From Molossus alvarezi (Eukaryota; Chordata; Mammalia; Chiroptera; Molossidae), in NCBI GenBank assembly GCA_037176705.1, contig CM073896.1:20038708-20102707 (forward strand): a DNA stretch of 64,000 nt, given 5' to 3'. Shown one piece after another: positions 1 through 11,564 of the stretch. Below the pieces are notes generated by a model. That model did no database searches and had not been told where the DNA came from. It saw only the letters and a list, made by a program, of their open reading frames with translations. The stretch's first letter is position 1. Every line of letters starts with the position of its first letter. The translations under genes were made by a program, and so were the position numbers.

Positions 1-465
1 TGGTGAAGGAAGAAGGCATTCAAATTCAAGCAGCACAGAGAGCCCCAAGTAGGAAGAACCCACACAGGCCCACACCAAGACACCTAGTAATTAAAATGCC
101 AAACATTAAAGACAAAGAGAGAATCCTAAAGGCAGCATAAAATAAACAACAGGTTACCTCCAAAGGAAACCCTATAAGGCTCTCAGCTGACTTCTCAACA
201 GAAACATTACAGGCCAGAAGGGAGTGGCATGAAGTAATCAAGGTCATGAAAAACAAGGATCTGAATCAAAGACTAGTGTATCCAGCAAGGCTATCATTTA
301 AAATAGAAGGTCAAATAAAGAGTTTTCGAGACCAAAAAAAAAAGGCTAAGCAAATATATTAACACCAAACCAGCATTGCGAGATATGCTAAAATGACTGC
401 TATAATTAGTAGATGAAATAGAAAAAAAAAAATAGAACTACACTAAACAAAAATGACAATAAATT
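1..465 (+). pseudogene. L1 ORF1 C-terminal remnant
   Basis: This is the 3' part of an L1 ORF1, the RNA-binding coiled-coil/RRM protein that coats L1 RNA. Reading in frame gives the family's linker and C-terminal domain, including the '...ISKPIRLSADFSTETLQARREW'-type block around 170-225. The frame is broken by TAA at 138-140, which replaces a codon of the conserved AARE motif, and by TGA at 394-396, which replaces the Gly of the usual M(L/M)KGL motif. An A-run near 335-346 adds a probable frameshift. Comparison with the ORF1 copy at 63235-64000 in this window shows all three changes are lesions in this copy. Confidence 0.8.
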
Positions 466-3400
466 AGTACATATCAATTATCACCTTAAGTGTGAATTGT
501 TTGAATACTCCAATGAAAGGATGCAACGTAGCTGACTGGATAAGAAAGCATGACTTACATATATGTTGTTTACAAGAGATCCCACCTCACAATAAAAGAC
601 TCACATAAGTTGAAAGGGAAGAGATGGAAAAAAATCTTTCAAGTAAACGGAAAGCAAAAAAAAATAATATATATATAAAAAAGCTGGGGTAGCAATGCTC
701 ATATCTGATAAAGTAAATATCAAAATGAAGGCCAAAACTAGAGACAAAGAAGGCCACTACATAATATTGAAAGGATCTATCCAACAGGAAGATATAACCT
801 TGGTAAACATATATGCACCCAATTTAGGAGCACAAACATATTAAAAATCTTCTGGAGTACTTCAAATGAGAAATCAACAGCAATACAATCATAGCAGGGG
901 ACTTCAGTACCCCACTGACATCACTGGATAGATCTTCTAGACAAAAAATTAGCAAGGAAACAGAGACTCTAAATGAAGCACTAGAACAAATGGATTTAAT
1001 AGATATCTACAGAGAATTACACCCAAAAACTGTATAATCCCCCCCCTTTTTTTTTCAAGAGCACATGGGATATTCTCAAAGATAGACCACATGTTAGCAC
1101 ACGAACTAAGTCTCTACAAGTTCAAGAAGATTGAAATGATATCAAGCATCTTCTCAGATCACAATGGCATGAAACTAGAAATTAATTGCAACAAGAACAT
1201 GCAAAGACATTTGAAAACATGGAGGCTAAATAGCATGTTATTGAACAATGAATGGGTTACCATAGAGATCAAGGAAGAAATTTAAAACTTCCTGAAAACC
1301 AATAAAAATGAACACACAACAACAAAAAATCTATGGGATGCATCAAAAGTAGTTCTGAGAGAGAAGTTCATAGCACTACAGGCCTACCTCAAGAAAGAAG
1401 AAAAATTTCTAATAAACTATCTAACCTCACAACTTAAAGAATTAGAAAGCAAACTAAAAGAAAACCCCAGACCAAGTTGAAGGAAGGAAATAGTAAATAT
1501 AACAGCAGAAATAAATGACATGGATACCAAAACAAAACAAAACAAAACAAAAAACAATTCAAAGGATCAATGAAACAAAGAGCTGGTTCTTTGAAAAGAT
1601 AAACAAGATTGATGGACCCTTAGCTAGACTTACCAAAAAACAAAGACAGAGAACCCAAATACACAAAATCAGAAATGAAAGAGGAAAAATAATAACTGAC
1701 AGCAGAGAAGTACAAAGGATTGTTAAAAGATATTATGAACAATTATACGGCAACAAATTCAACAATCTAAGCCAAATGGACAAATTTCTAGAAACACATA
1801 GTCTCTCAAAACTGAAATGGGAAGAGATAGAAAATTTGAACAGACCAATAACAACAAAAGAAATTAAAGATGCAATCAAGACTCTCCCAGCAAATAAAAG
1901 ACCAGGCCTGGACAGCTTCTCAGGGGAATTTTACCGAACACTCAAAGAAGAACTAATACCCTTTCTCCTTAAAATATTCCAAAAAATTAAAGAGGAAGGA
2001 AGGCTTCCAAACTCGTTTTATGAGACCAGCATAATTCTAGTTCTAAAAACAGAAAAAGACAGTACTAAGAAAGAAAACTACAGACCAATATCCCTGATGA
2101 ACATAGATGCCAAAATCCTGAACAAAATACTAACAAATTGAATCCAGCAATACATCAAAAAAATTATTCACCATGACCAAGTGGGATTCATCCCAGGGAT
2201 GCAAGGCTTGTACAATATTCACAAATCAATAAAAGTGATACACCACATAAATAAAATGAAAGTTAAATTCATATGATCATATCAATAGACGCTGAAAAAG
2301 CATTTGACAAAAATCCAGCACACATTCCTGATAAAAACACTCAGCAATCTGGGAATAGAGGGATCATATCTCGACATAATAAAGGCCATATATGAAAGAC
2401 CTACAGCCAACATCATACTCAATGGGCAAAAATTAAAAGCATTTCCCTTAAGACGAGAATGTTCATTTTCACCACTCTTATTTGACATAGTACTGGAAGT
2501 CTTAGCCACAGCAATCAGACAGGAAGAAAAAATAAAAAGGATCCAAATTAGAAAGGAGGAAGTGAAACTGACATTATTTGCAGATGACATGATATTATAT
2601 GAAGAAAACCCCAAAGACTCCAAGAAAAATTTTCTAGACCTAATAAATAAATTTGGCAAAGTAGCAGGATACAAAATTAATGTCAAGAAATTGATGGCAT
2701 TCTTATACATCATCAATGATGAACTCGTAGAAAGAGAAACTAAGAAAACAATCTCATTTACCAATGCAGCAAAAAAATTCAGATACCTAGAAATAAACTT
2801 AACCAAAGAAATAAAGGACTATTCCCAGAAAAATACAGGTCATTGAAAAAGAAAATAGAGGAAGATATAAAAAAGTGGAAGCACATACCTTGTTCATGGA
2901 TTGGAAGAATTGACATCATTAAAATGTCCATATTACCCAAAGCAATCTATAGATTCAGTGCAATCCCTATCAAAACACCAACGACATATTTCACAGAACT
3001 AGAACAAATAGTTCAAAAGTTCATATGGAACCACAAAAGACCCTGAAGAGCCACACCAATCTTGAAAAACAAGAACAAAGTTGGAGAGATCACATTACCA
3101 GATTTCAGGTTATACTACAAAGCCACTGTAATCAAAACAGCCTGGTACTGGCACAAGAACAGGCATGTAGACCAGTGCAACATGACAGAGAACCCAGAAA
3201 TGGACCCAAGACAATATACTCAATTAATATTTGACAAAGGGGAAAAGAGCATACAGTGGAGTAAAGACAGCCTCTTTAGCCCTGGCCGGTTTGGCTCAAT
3301 GGTTAGAGCGTCAGCCTGCGGTCCACAGAGACCCGGGTTCGGTTCCTGCTAAGGGCATGTACCTTGGCTGCAGTTTGTCCCCGGCCCTGGTTGGGTCGTG

Positions 3401-4480
3401 TGGGTGGCGGCCACTCGATGTGTCCCTTTCACATCGATGTTTCTCTCTCTTCCTCTCTCTGCTTCCTGGTCTATCTGAGTAAAAAATGGAAAAATGTCCT
3501 CGGGTGAGGATGAAAAAAAAAAAAGAAAGACAGCCTCTTTAATAAATGGTGTTGGGAAAATTGGACAGCTACATGCAAAAAAATGAAACTAGACCATCAA
3601 CTTACATCAAACACAAGAATAAACTCAAAATGTATAAAAGACTTAAATGTGACTCATGAATCCATAAAAATCTTAGAAGAAAAGGTAGGCAACAAAATTT
3701 TGGACATCATATGCAGCAGAATTTTCACTGATACATCACCTAAGGCAACAGAAACAAAGGAGAAAATGAACACATGGGACTACATCCAACTCAAAAGCTT
3801 CTGCACAGCAATAGATACAATCATCAAAATGGAAAGGCAACCCACTGTATGGGAGAGCATAATTGCCAATGATATATCAGATAAGGGGTTAATTTCCAGT
3901 ACAATAGAGTGCTCATACAACTCAACAAAAGGAAGACAAAGAATCCAATTAAAAAATGGGCAGAGAAACTGAATAGACACCTCTCCAAACAGGACATACA
4001 AATGGCTAAGAGACATATGAAGAAATGCTCATCATCACTAATCATCAGAGAGATGCAAATTAAAACAACAATGAGGTATCACCTTACACCTGTCAGAATG
4101 GCCGCCATCAACAAGTCATCAAACAACAAGTGTTGGCGAGGATGTGGAGAAAAGGGGACTCTACTACACTGCTGATGGGAATGCAGACTGGTGCAGCCAC
4201 TATGGAAAACAATATGTTGTTACCTCAAAAAAGTAAAAATTGAACTTCCATTTGACCCAGTGATCCCACTTCTAGAAATATACCCTAAGAAGTCTGAAAC
4301 ACCAATGAGAAAGAACATATGTACCCCCATGTTTGTAGCAGCACTATTTACAATAGCTAAGATCTGGAAATATCCCAAATGTCCATTGATAGACAAATGA
4401 ATTAAAAAGCAGTGGTACATATACACAATGGAGTACTATGCAGCTGTAAGAAAGAAAGATCTCTTATCCTTTGAGACAAC
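452..4480 (+). pseudogene. L1 ORF2 (endonuclease / reverse transcriptase), disrupted
   Basis: ORF2 encodes the endonuclease and reverse transcriptase that perform target-primed reverse transcription. It begins near the ATG at 458 with the usual M-x-INxxxIS start. The endonuclease region spans roughly 480-1300. The reverse transcriptase is recognisable from 1515: a 208-codon open stretch contains the ANKRPGLD and [20 protein letters not shown] motifs, and a second open stretch (2304-2846) carries the catalytic FADD signature near 2577-2588. The cysteine-rich tail [14 protein letters not shown] lies at about 4133-4175 and is cut by a TGA right after its last Cys. The stops, frame changes and the SINE at 3279 make it a pseudogene. 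Confidence 0.88.
3279..3525 (+). mobile_element. Ves SINE inserted in L1 ORF2
   Basis: This is a full-length tRNA-derived SINE. It begins GCCCTGGCCGGTTTGGCTCA, has an A-box (TGGCTCAATGGTTAGAGC) and B-box (GGTTCGGTTCC), a CT-rich body, and the CCTCGGGTGAGG tail followed by A's. A 16-bp perfect target-site duplication (AAAGACAGCCTCTTTA at 3263-3278 and 3526-3541) flanks it. The L1 ORF2 reading resumes after the second copy, so the SINE is younger than the L1. Confidence 0.95.
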
Positions 4481-4838
4481 ATGGAGGGACCTGAAAAGTA
4501 TTATCCTAAGCAAAACAAGTCAAACAGATAAAAACAAGTATCATATGATCTCACTTATTTGTGGATTATAATGAACATAACAGTCTGAAGAATGGGGTAT
4601 TCACAGAGATGTGGAAGTGGGGTACAGAGTGACAATCCCCAGAAGAGTGTGTTGGGGGGGGAATAAACCACAGAACTTATATGCATGTATGCATGAACAA
4701 TGGACATGGACAACAAAGCTGGGCATAGGGCGGGGAGGGTTGGGAAGGTGGGTTATCAGTGGGGGAAAAAGAAGAAACATCTGTAACAAAACTAAATTAA
4801 TCAATTCAAATAAATAAATACATAAAATAGAAAAAAAG

Positions 4839-6077
4839 GATGCACATTCTAGGATTTAATGCACTATTGATTTCTTGCCAAAAGGAGAAAGATTTTGAAC
4901 TGTCTTTATTGAATAAGAATTGCACCTTGAAGACTGCCAGTTTACAGCATGAAGCAAATGTTTCAAAAAACAAGGAGCTGTTGAGCTACAAGAAGTATGA
5001 GGATGTGAAAACTATAAATTCTGTGTTTTTCATTTATTTCTTTTTTCAGTGACATTTATAAAGTAAATCCATGTTTCTTAAGTTTTGACATGGCAGTCGA
5101 GAAAATAGGCCAAAACGTTTGCAGCAGTTATAATCATGACAGCCTGACTTATCTTGTTTTGATTCTTCATATCGACAAGAAACAAACATCAAGAAAATAT
5201 AAGATAAACAGTCTGCAGAAATTATCCACAGATTGTTAAATCTAGGGTCAAAAATTGCAAAATTCTTAAGTTTCTTCTTACTCTGTCATTCCGAGAATCA
5301 TATGATATAGTCCTAATGTGACTTTCCATCTTTTCAAACTATTCAACTTAAATTATATTTTAGTTTCACTAATTTTCTTTTCTTTCCTTCTTTCTCTCCC
5401 TTTCTTCCTCCATTTAATTTTGTTATGTTTCTATGCATAAATGAAAAACATGTTTTGCTCTGTTCTCTTTTATCTTTTTGGTGTATGGTTCACCCATTTC
5501 TGAAATGTTCATCTACCCACCTTGCAAGACATAAGTCAAATTTATGTTACCACTTGGGCAAATATCTCCAGATAAATATATAGTTATTTTCTCTGAACTA
5601 GCAATGAATTTATCCGAAGCAATCTTTTTGCACTTAATATTGTATTACATGATTTATGATAAAAATCTAATCACATCTTCCTTGATTGTAAGTGTCAGGG
5701 TGAATCAATCCTTACGTATCTTATAATGGGCATCTCAATTACAAAACAATCAGTATCAATTTCTTTGCCGAATAGTTCTCTGGTTACACCAGAAATAGTG
5801 AGGCCTCACAGACAGTGGAATGCATTGCAGTAAGGATTCCAGGAATTACTCTCGGTGTCTGGATTTAAGGCAAAGGTCCAAAGAACTCATAGGAAGATAG
5901 GCTGTTGTATAAATTCAACAAATTTCTTCAGGGGATCCTGGAGGAATTTATGAAACAATTTGAGCCATTGTATGAGCTCAGCACTACTTTTACAAATTGT
6001 TACACATATTACATACTTTGGGAGAATTAGTGCCTCTCTGTGGTCCCTTGCATTTCTCTTAGATATCAAATTCTAGT
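4839..6077. other. AT-rich sequence, nothing recognised
   Basis: No gene or repeat family that I can name. A pyrimidine-rich patch (5380-5415) and scattered AT-rich runs are the only features. Open frames here are short and compositionally random. Confidence 0.5.
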
Positions 6078-6079
6078 TA

Positions 6080-6719
6080 CAGTAAGCCCCCCATATCCGT
6101 GGGTTCCCTATCCTTGGAATCAAGGAACAGTACATCAAAAATATTCAGAAAAAAATGTTATGTTGTTGCTGACATGTACTGTGTAGTTAGGCCTATGATG
6201 GCGGTGTCTGTATTGAACATGTATAGACTTTTTTTCTTGTCATTATTTCTTCTCTCTCTTTTTTTAATCCTCACCTGTGGATATTTTTCCATTTATCTCA
6301 AGACAGTGTGGGAGGGGGGAGGAGAGAGAGAGAGAAAGAAACACTGATATGAGAGAGGCACATTTATTGGTTGCCTCCCGCATGAACCCAATCCGGGCCA
6401 GGGATCGAACCCACAACTGAGGTACATGCCCTTGATCAGAACTGAGCTTGTGACTCTTTGGTTTGTGGTCCGATGCTCTAACCACTGGGCAAACCGGCCA
6501 GGGCTTGTGATTATTTCTTAAACAGTACAGTTTAACAACTATTTAAATAGCATTTACATTGTATTAGGTATTGTAGATAAACTAGAGATGATTTGAAGTA
6601 TATGGAGGATGTGCATAGGTTATATAAAAATTCCACACCAATAGACTTGAGCAACCATGCATTTTGGTACCTGCAGGGAATCCTGGAACTAATACTCTGT
6701 AAATGCTGAGGGGATGACT
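6080..6719 (+). mobile_element. MER2/Tigger-type DNA transposon (TcMar-Tigger), split by a SINE
   Basis: The left end reads CAGTAAGCCCCCCATATCCG, matching the MER2/Tigger terminus that continues 'tgggttcc', and it follows a TA dinucleotide (6078-6079). The interior from 6521 (AACAACTATTTAAATAGCAT, then a block resembling TTGTATTAGGTATT) and the right terminus near 6700-6719 match the same family. The element is non-autonomous and has no transposase. Removing the Ves SINE at 6252-6505 rejoins it at a duplicated 15-bp target. Family assignment is from memory of the consensus. Confidence 0.75.
6252..6505 (-). mobile_element. Ves SINE inside MER2
   Basis: Minus-strand copy whose head lies at 6505 (reverse complement of ...AAACCGGCCAGGGC) and whose tail lies near 6258 (AATCCTCACCTGTGG). 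The flanking 15-mers TTGTCATTATTTCTT (6237-6251) and TTGTGATTATTTCTT (6506-6520) differ at one base and are the target-site duplication. The surrounding MER2 sequence continues on each side. Confidence 0.93.
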
Positions 6720-8024
6720 ACATTTCAGATCACCCTACCAACTGGGTTTCCAGAGCTTGCTGAGAAAAGGAAAAGTCTAATACAAGTACAAATTCTGACA
6801 ATTCAGTGCAAATTTTTTTTTTTGTTTCATAAAAGGTTAAATAGTAGTCCTGACTAGTTATTGTATACTAATAATTCATTCATAATCACCATGAATAATT
6901 ATCTAACACAGTCACTAAAAATTTATATGTGAACAATAAAGATGTGGTATGTGATTTCAAGGGGATTTGTATAGATTTCTTTTTCTTACATGTGATTTTC
7001 AATATACACATAGCAATCATAGCATAATCTACCACTACAACCCAGGTGTGGTACAATAAGAATTAGTCATTTTTCTCTGAGCTTTTTATTTATTTTTCTA
7101 CTTAATGTAGTCAGTGAAACAGATTTTTACAACTTTTTGTCTTGAGGTCAAGTACACAAAGTTAGACCTTCTAAAATAGACTGAGGTTGGTTTGGTTCTG
7201 AAGTGAAAAGATTTACACATTTTAGCTCAAAGGGTTTGTGGTCTTTGAGAATCAATGCTACAGTGCCACCAACGTCAAAGAGGTCATTGCTGCCTTATTT
7301 AAATACATTTTATTTCTTTGATAAAAGTTTATAATTATGAAGATTATGCATGAATATTGTTAATTAATTTGCATAAATTTATAGTTAGATCTTCCGTACT
7401 CAATATTATAAGAAATTAAGTGAGGAATTACTTCTTGAGGAGTCAATTCTTCAGGTCACTAAAACTATTTCATCTAAATACTTGTGTTTATTTTAAAGTT
7501 TTGATAAAATTGCCATACCTTTATTTTTTTGGTTTTCTAAACATTATGTTGAAACTAAAACCCTGAGTGAGATAGAAACTTTAGAAATATTTATTCAAGC
7601 TCATTGATTTTACATAAAAAGAAAATAAGGCCTTCCAATGGCAGAACCTACATTGTTAATTGAGGTTTCTTTCTTTCTTTTTTTTTTTTTTTGATATTTC
7701 ATGTTGATTCCCTATTAATATAGCCTATACATTTTCCCCCAGAACAATCCCTTTGTCAATAATATCCTACCTTCTGTTTGAGTTAGTGTAAGTCTTAAGG
7801 ATTCTCGGATGCCATATGGTTTGTTGTGCTTTAAAGTAAGTAATTTGTTTTGAAGTGAAGCTGGTATTTAGAAATACTAACTTTGATAGAGTGGGCTGAT
7901 TTTAATTTCAAATTTATGACCAACTCTTAAATAAATAGATAATAATAAAGATAATTAACATTTGCTTTAATAATTAGGTGGTGTATTATTGTTAGGCATG
8001 TCTGAAATGGAAAATTTAAGGCTA
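6720..8024. other. AT-rich, no recognised repeat
   Basis: I see no gene or named repeat. A TTTC/T-run lies at 7668-7692. The 7840-8480 part has compact, non-repetitive, homeodomain-like TAATTA/ATTA motifs and could be conserved non-coding DNA, but this is only an impression. Confidence 0.4.
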
Positions 8025-8124
8025 AGCTATAAATTTCTGCATGTTTAACTGCCTTTTATCTTTCTGAAAAACCTACGGTTATAGCCCACAGCTCATTAAA
8101 GATGCAGAAATTTATATTTTAGCT
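8025..8124. repeat. Stem-loop: inverted repeat with 47-nt loop
   Basis: The left arm (8025-8048) and right arm (8096-8124) are reverse complements over 23 pairs, in three blocks: AGCTA, then TAAATTTCTGCAT (13 nt, perfect), then TTTAA after one G-G mismatch. The right arm has a 5-nt bulge. The loop is 8049-8095. Size and shape resemble a pre-miRNA hairpin, but could also reflect the core of a decayed palindromic transposon. No flanking SINE or L1 sequence explains it. Confidence 0.6.
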
Positions 8125-8659
8125 GTAAATTGTCTGTGATACAGTGCATGGCAGGGATGGTACAGCTCTCAAACATTAGTTTTCCTACTTACTTCCTCTA
8201 ATAAATATAGTTTGTCTTTAAAAATTATAACAATGGCCCAATTCATGTGTTTGCTAGTAATTTTTTTTCCTTGCCTTGGTAGTATCAGCTCAATGTAGTG
8301 CTAGTGCATTGTGGGAAAATCTGAAATTTTAATAATTAAAATAGTTGGGGCAAAGTTGTAGCTTATATCAACACTACTTGAAATTACTAACTTCTTGTTA
8401 ATGTGAAAATGTATAGTTTCTTGGATTTGATTATATTTCTAATGAGGAATGGAAGTACTCCTTAAGAAAAGTATTTTTAGTTTTGAGGGATTTTTTAATG
8501 TTTGTTGATGTTATACTCTGATTCCTAAAACACAATACTATAAAGTGTGCTCTGAAAGATAATAAAATGTTTAAAATCCACCCCCTCCAAAAAGGCATAT
8601 TCTCAAAACAACCACTGTTAGTTCAGTGCTCAACCCTATGTCATTCTTCCCTAATTTGT
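8125..8659. other. AT-rich, nothing recognised
   Basis: No gene or repeat identified. Confidence 0.4.
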
Positions 8660-8815
8660 TGTACTGTTTGGCTGACCTCAGAGGTAGGTGTTGGTTGCTT
8701 GTTAGAAGTATAGATTCCTAGGCCCTACTAAACAGTAAGTAAAATCCCTATAGAAATGGAGTCAGAGAATCTACAACAGGATTCTTGTGCACATTGAAAA
8801 GAAGAACACCTGACA
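8660..8815 (-). mobile_element. MER5-type hAT-Charlie element
   Basis: The stretch GCTTGTTAGAAGTATAGATT, then a diverged 'cctaggccctactaaa', then 'gagtcagagaatct', and finally TTCTTGTGCACATTGAAAAG follows the order of motifs in the short non-autonomous MER5/MER20 elements common to placental mammals. It is strongly diverged and the terminal inverted repeats are not clear. Confidence 0.5.
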
Positions 8816-9233
8816 TTGTGATTGCTTAACCAAACACTAACAAAATGTAAATGTTTTATTTATTGAATTTGGGCTCAGAACTTAAAAGAGGATAAACACC
8901 CGCCCTTCCCCTGGTTCTATTTGCATTGGGTTCAGGCCTTATATTTGGAATTTGGCTCTTGATTTCAAATATGTCTGAAGATAGGAAAGACCAGGCAAGA
9001 GTCATGTGAAAAGTGAGAACCTGAACTCCAACAAAGACCCTGATGTTTCAGTCCCTCTAGACCACTCACCCTCTAGCAATGGAACAGATTTCTTTTCCTA
9101 CCTTGAACCATGTGATTGCTCCTTGTGGTTAATTTTCAACTATATCATCAACTATTATGGTGATCAACTCTTGTTTTATATGATAATATTATGAAGCTCT
9201 CACAGACTACAAAGAGGCAGAGAAATATTAAAT
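8816..9233. other. No recognised feature
   Basis: Non-repetitive intermediate-GC sequence. I see no gene. Confidence 0.4.
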
Positions 9234-9800
9234 TCATTTATGCGTTTATTCAGTGACTATGTATTCAGAACTGATGAGGTGCTGAAAGTAGAATAACTGA
9301 TAAAAATTGCTCTTCTTATGAAAATTACACTTTTATTGGTTGGCGGTTCAATAAGTGAATCTTCTGAGATAGTGAAAAGTAAGCCAAGACTTGAAAGAGA
9401 TGAGAAAATAAGGTATGCGACTACCTGGAAAAAAAGTAATCCTGGTAAAGGGAACAGCAGGTACTGCACTATGGGAGAGCATCCGGGATGTGTCTGAGAA
9501 ATAGTAGTTACGATAGAAGTAAAACAATCCAAGGATAGCAGTCATGTCAGAGAGGTCATGGGAAGTGGTACCAAGATGACAGGAGGAGCTTGTTGGCTTA
9601 CCTAAGAACTTCAACTTCTCCCCAAGTAAAATAGGAAGCCCATAGAAGGTTTTGAGCAGAGCAGTGACAATGTTTTATGTTTTAAAGTCATTCTAGATGT
9701 TCTGTGAAATGGATTCTAGAGGAAAAGTAAAGAAACAAGTTGGTCCATTGCTATAACCCACATAAAAAATGATGGGTTAAGCCAGAGTAGTAACAGTGGA
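9234..9800 (+). repeat. Ancient L2-like interspersed repeat
   Basis: The segment opens with a 'tttattcagtgactatgtattcag...gaggtgctgaaag' motif resembling the mammal-wide '...TTTATTGAGCACCTACTATG...' repeat. It continues in the right order with blocks such as GGGAACAGCAGGTACTGCA, GTCAGAGAGGTCATGGGAAG and AGCCCATAGAAGGTTTTGAG. It is heavily diverged. LINE/L2 or a comparable mammalian family is meant; I cannot fix the name. Confidence 0.5.
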
Positions 9801-10203
9801 GGTGGTCATATGTGGTCAGGCATGCATTTTAAATTTATTTTCTCTGTGATTTTATTGACTAAAGTAGTGTAATTGAATGGGTAATATTGGAACAATTCAG
9901 CAAGGGGTACCTCTGTTGATCAGAGTTCAAGACAGTCACCTCAGAGTTGGTGAGGTTCCCTTGTGATCACCTTTATATATGTTTGTACTGCAGTATGTGT
10001 TGAATTCTTAAATAAAATTATTATCAAGAGGAATGTGTTTCACCTCATGAAATGAGCATGTTGCTACTGCAGTGGTTAATTGAGATGATGAAAAGCATGA
10101 AGATCAGCTACCCCAGAAGTTGCTCTCTATATATATTAAGGTATTATAAGCAATCATATCTAGAATGTGTCTTTGGAGAAATAGTAATAATGAAGAGTAA
10201 GAA
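9801..10203. other. No recognised feature
   Basis: AT-rich sequence without gene or repeat that I can identify. Confidence 0.4.
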
Positions 10204-10352
10204 GAGATAAACCAAAGAATTTATGAATATATGCATAGCCAATTGACGTAAACAACAATGCTGGGGGAGGGGCGGCAGAGGGTGTCAATGGGTGGAAAAA
10301 GAGAAACATTTGTAACAAAAATTAATTGATTAAAATAATAATAAAATAAAAG
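10204..10352 (+). mobile_element. L1 3' end fragment
   Basis: The sequence has the bat L1/HAL1 3' UTR landmarks in order: GATAAACCAAAGAATTTATG, 'gcatagccaattgacgtaaac', a G-rich stretch, GGTGTCAATGGGTGGAAAAA, then AAACATTTGTAACAAAAATT and an AATA-rich tail. It is severely 5'-truncated and has no coding part. Confidence 0.75.
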
Positions 10353-10894
10353 AGTATAGGCTAACTACTTTGGCAATAAAACTATTAATAGAGGAGGTAG
10401 CTAATCTATTTTCACAGACAAAATTAAAATCTATGGTAATTTGTAATGTCTAGATCATTTTTCCTATGAACTCTTCTTCTTTTTCAGAGAGGGGTATTCT
10501 TCTTTCATTTTAAACACTACAAAGAAACTTATAAATACAATCTTTACTTATTTTGAAAACTTTAAAGTTAAATAAACGGTCTTAATGGCCCCCAACACAA
10601 AGAGAACAGAAAATCTGTTCGGCACATAAAATTCTATGTGCGTGTCCCAGTACCATATTTTATTAAATCTATACTATTTTTATTATTTTAAAGACATTGA
10701 TGTGTGCAAAAATCATTTTAGAATTGATACAATACAGTTTGGCATGAAAATCTTCTTTAATAAAAGCAAGTAGCATATTTCAAATTATATTTCATATTTA
10801 TACATTAAAGTTTGAAATTTTTGTGTTTTTTTCTTATGTATAAAACACTATATTAGTTTCTGTGAAGAAGCCATGTTATGAAAGAACATTACCT
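10353..10894. other. AT-rich, nothing recognised
   Basis: No gene or repeat identified. Confidence 0.4.
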
Positions 10895-11297
10895 TTTTTA
10901 TGTTTTTATTTTATTTACTTAATTTACATTATTTTTAAATTATAGTCGGCATACAATATATTAGTTTTAGCTGTACATTCCAGTGATTAGACATTATATA
11001 ACTTACTTGATCATCCTGATAAATCTAGTATTCATCTGATACCATGCATAGTTATTAGACTATTATTGACTATATTTCCTATGCTGTACTTTACATTCCC
11101 TTGACTATTTGGTAACAAGTAATTTGTACTTCTTAATTCCTTAACCTTTTTCATCCATCTACCCAAACCCCTCCCATCTGGCAACCATCAAAATGTTCTC
11201 TGTATGTATGAGTCTGTTTCTCTTCTGCTTCTTTGTTTATTTATTTTTTTTAGATTCGTTTGTTGATAGATATGTATTTATTGCCATTTTATGGTTC

Positions 11298-11546
11298 AAA
11301 TCCTCACCCAAGTATATTTTCCCATTTATCTTCAGATACAGTGGGAGGGAGGGAAGGAGGGAGAGAGAGAAAGAGAGAGAGAAACATCAATGCAAGAGAG
11401 ACAAATTGATTGGTTGCCTACTGCACCACCCCAACCAGGGCCAAGGACTGAACCACAACTGAGGTACATGCCCTTTACTAGAATTGAACATGTGACTGTT
11501 TGGTCCATGGGCTGACATTGTAACCACTGAGCCAAACAGGCCAGGG
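11298..11546 (-). mobile_element. Ves SINE inside HAL1
   Basis: Head at 11546 (reverse complement of GAGCCAAACAGGCCAGGG), CT/GA-rich body, tail near 11298 (AATCCTCACCC). It separates the ORF1 end of the HAL1 from its ORF2-start remnant. Target duplication is only weakly visible. Confidence 0.9.
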
Positions 11547-11564
11547 TTAGCTCATATTTTTATC

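Larger units (their letters stand above)
1..4838 (+). mobile_element. LINE-1 retrotransposon, near full length, decayed, 5' end outside window
   Basis: The element runs from the end of ORF1, through a short inter-ORF spacer and ORF2 (endonuclease, reverse transcriptase, cysteine-rich C-terminus), to a G-rich 3' UTR and an A-rich tail near 4800-4838. The 3' UTR has the bat L1 landmarks seen again in other copies here: a 'cacagaacttatatgcatg' block, 'caatggacatggaca', a G-run, then 'aaacatctgtaac'. Both ORFs carry stops and frameshifts, so this copy cannot be autonomous. A Ves SINE sits in ORF2 at 3279-3525. Because the 5' end is outside the window, its target duplication and true length are unknown. 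Confidence 0.93.

Noticed and set aside
3279..3360. tRNA-gene-like A- and B-boxes, repeated across the window.
   Set aside because: They belong to SINE heads: followed by CT-rich bodies, A-tails and target duplications, and without a complete cloverleaf.
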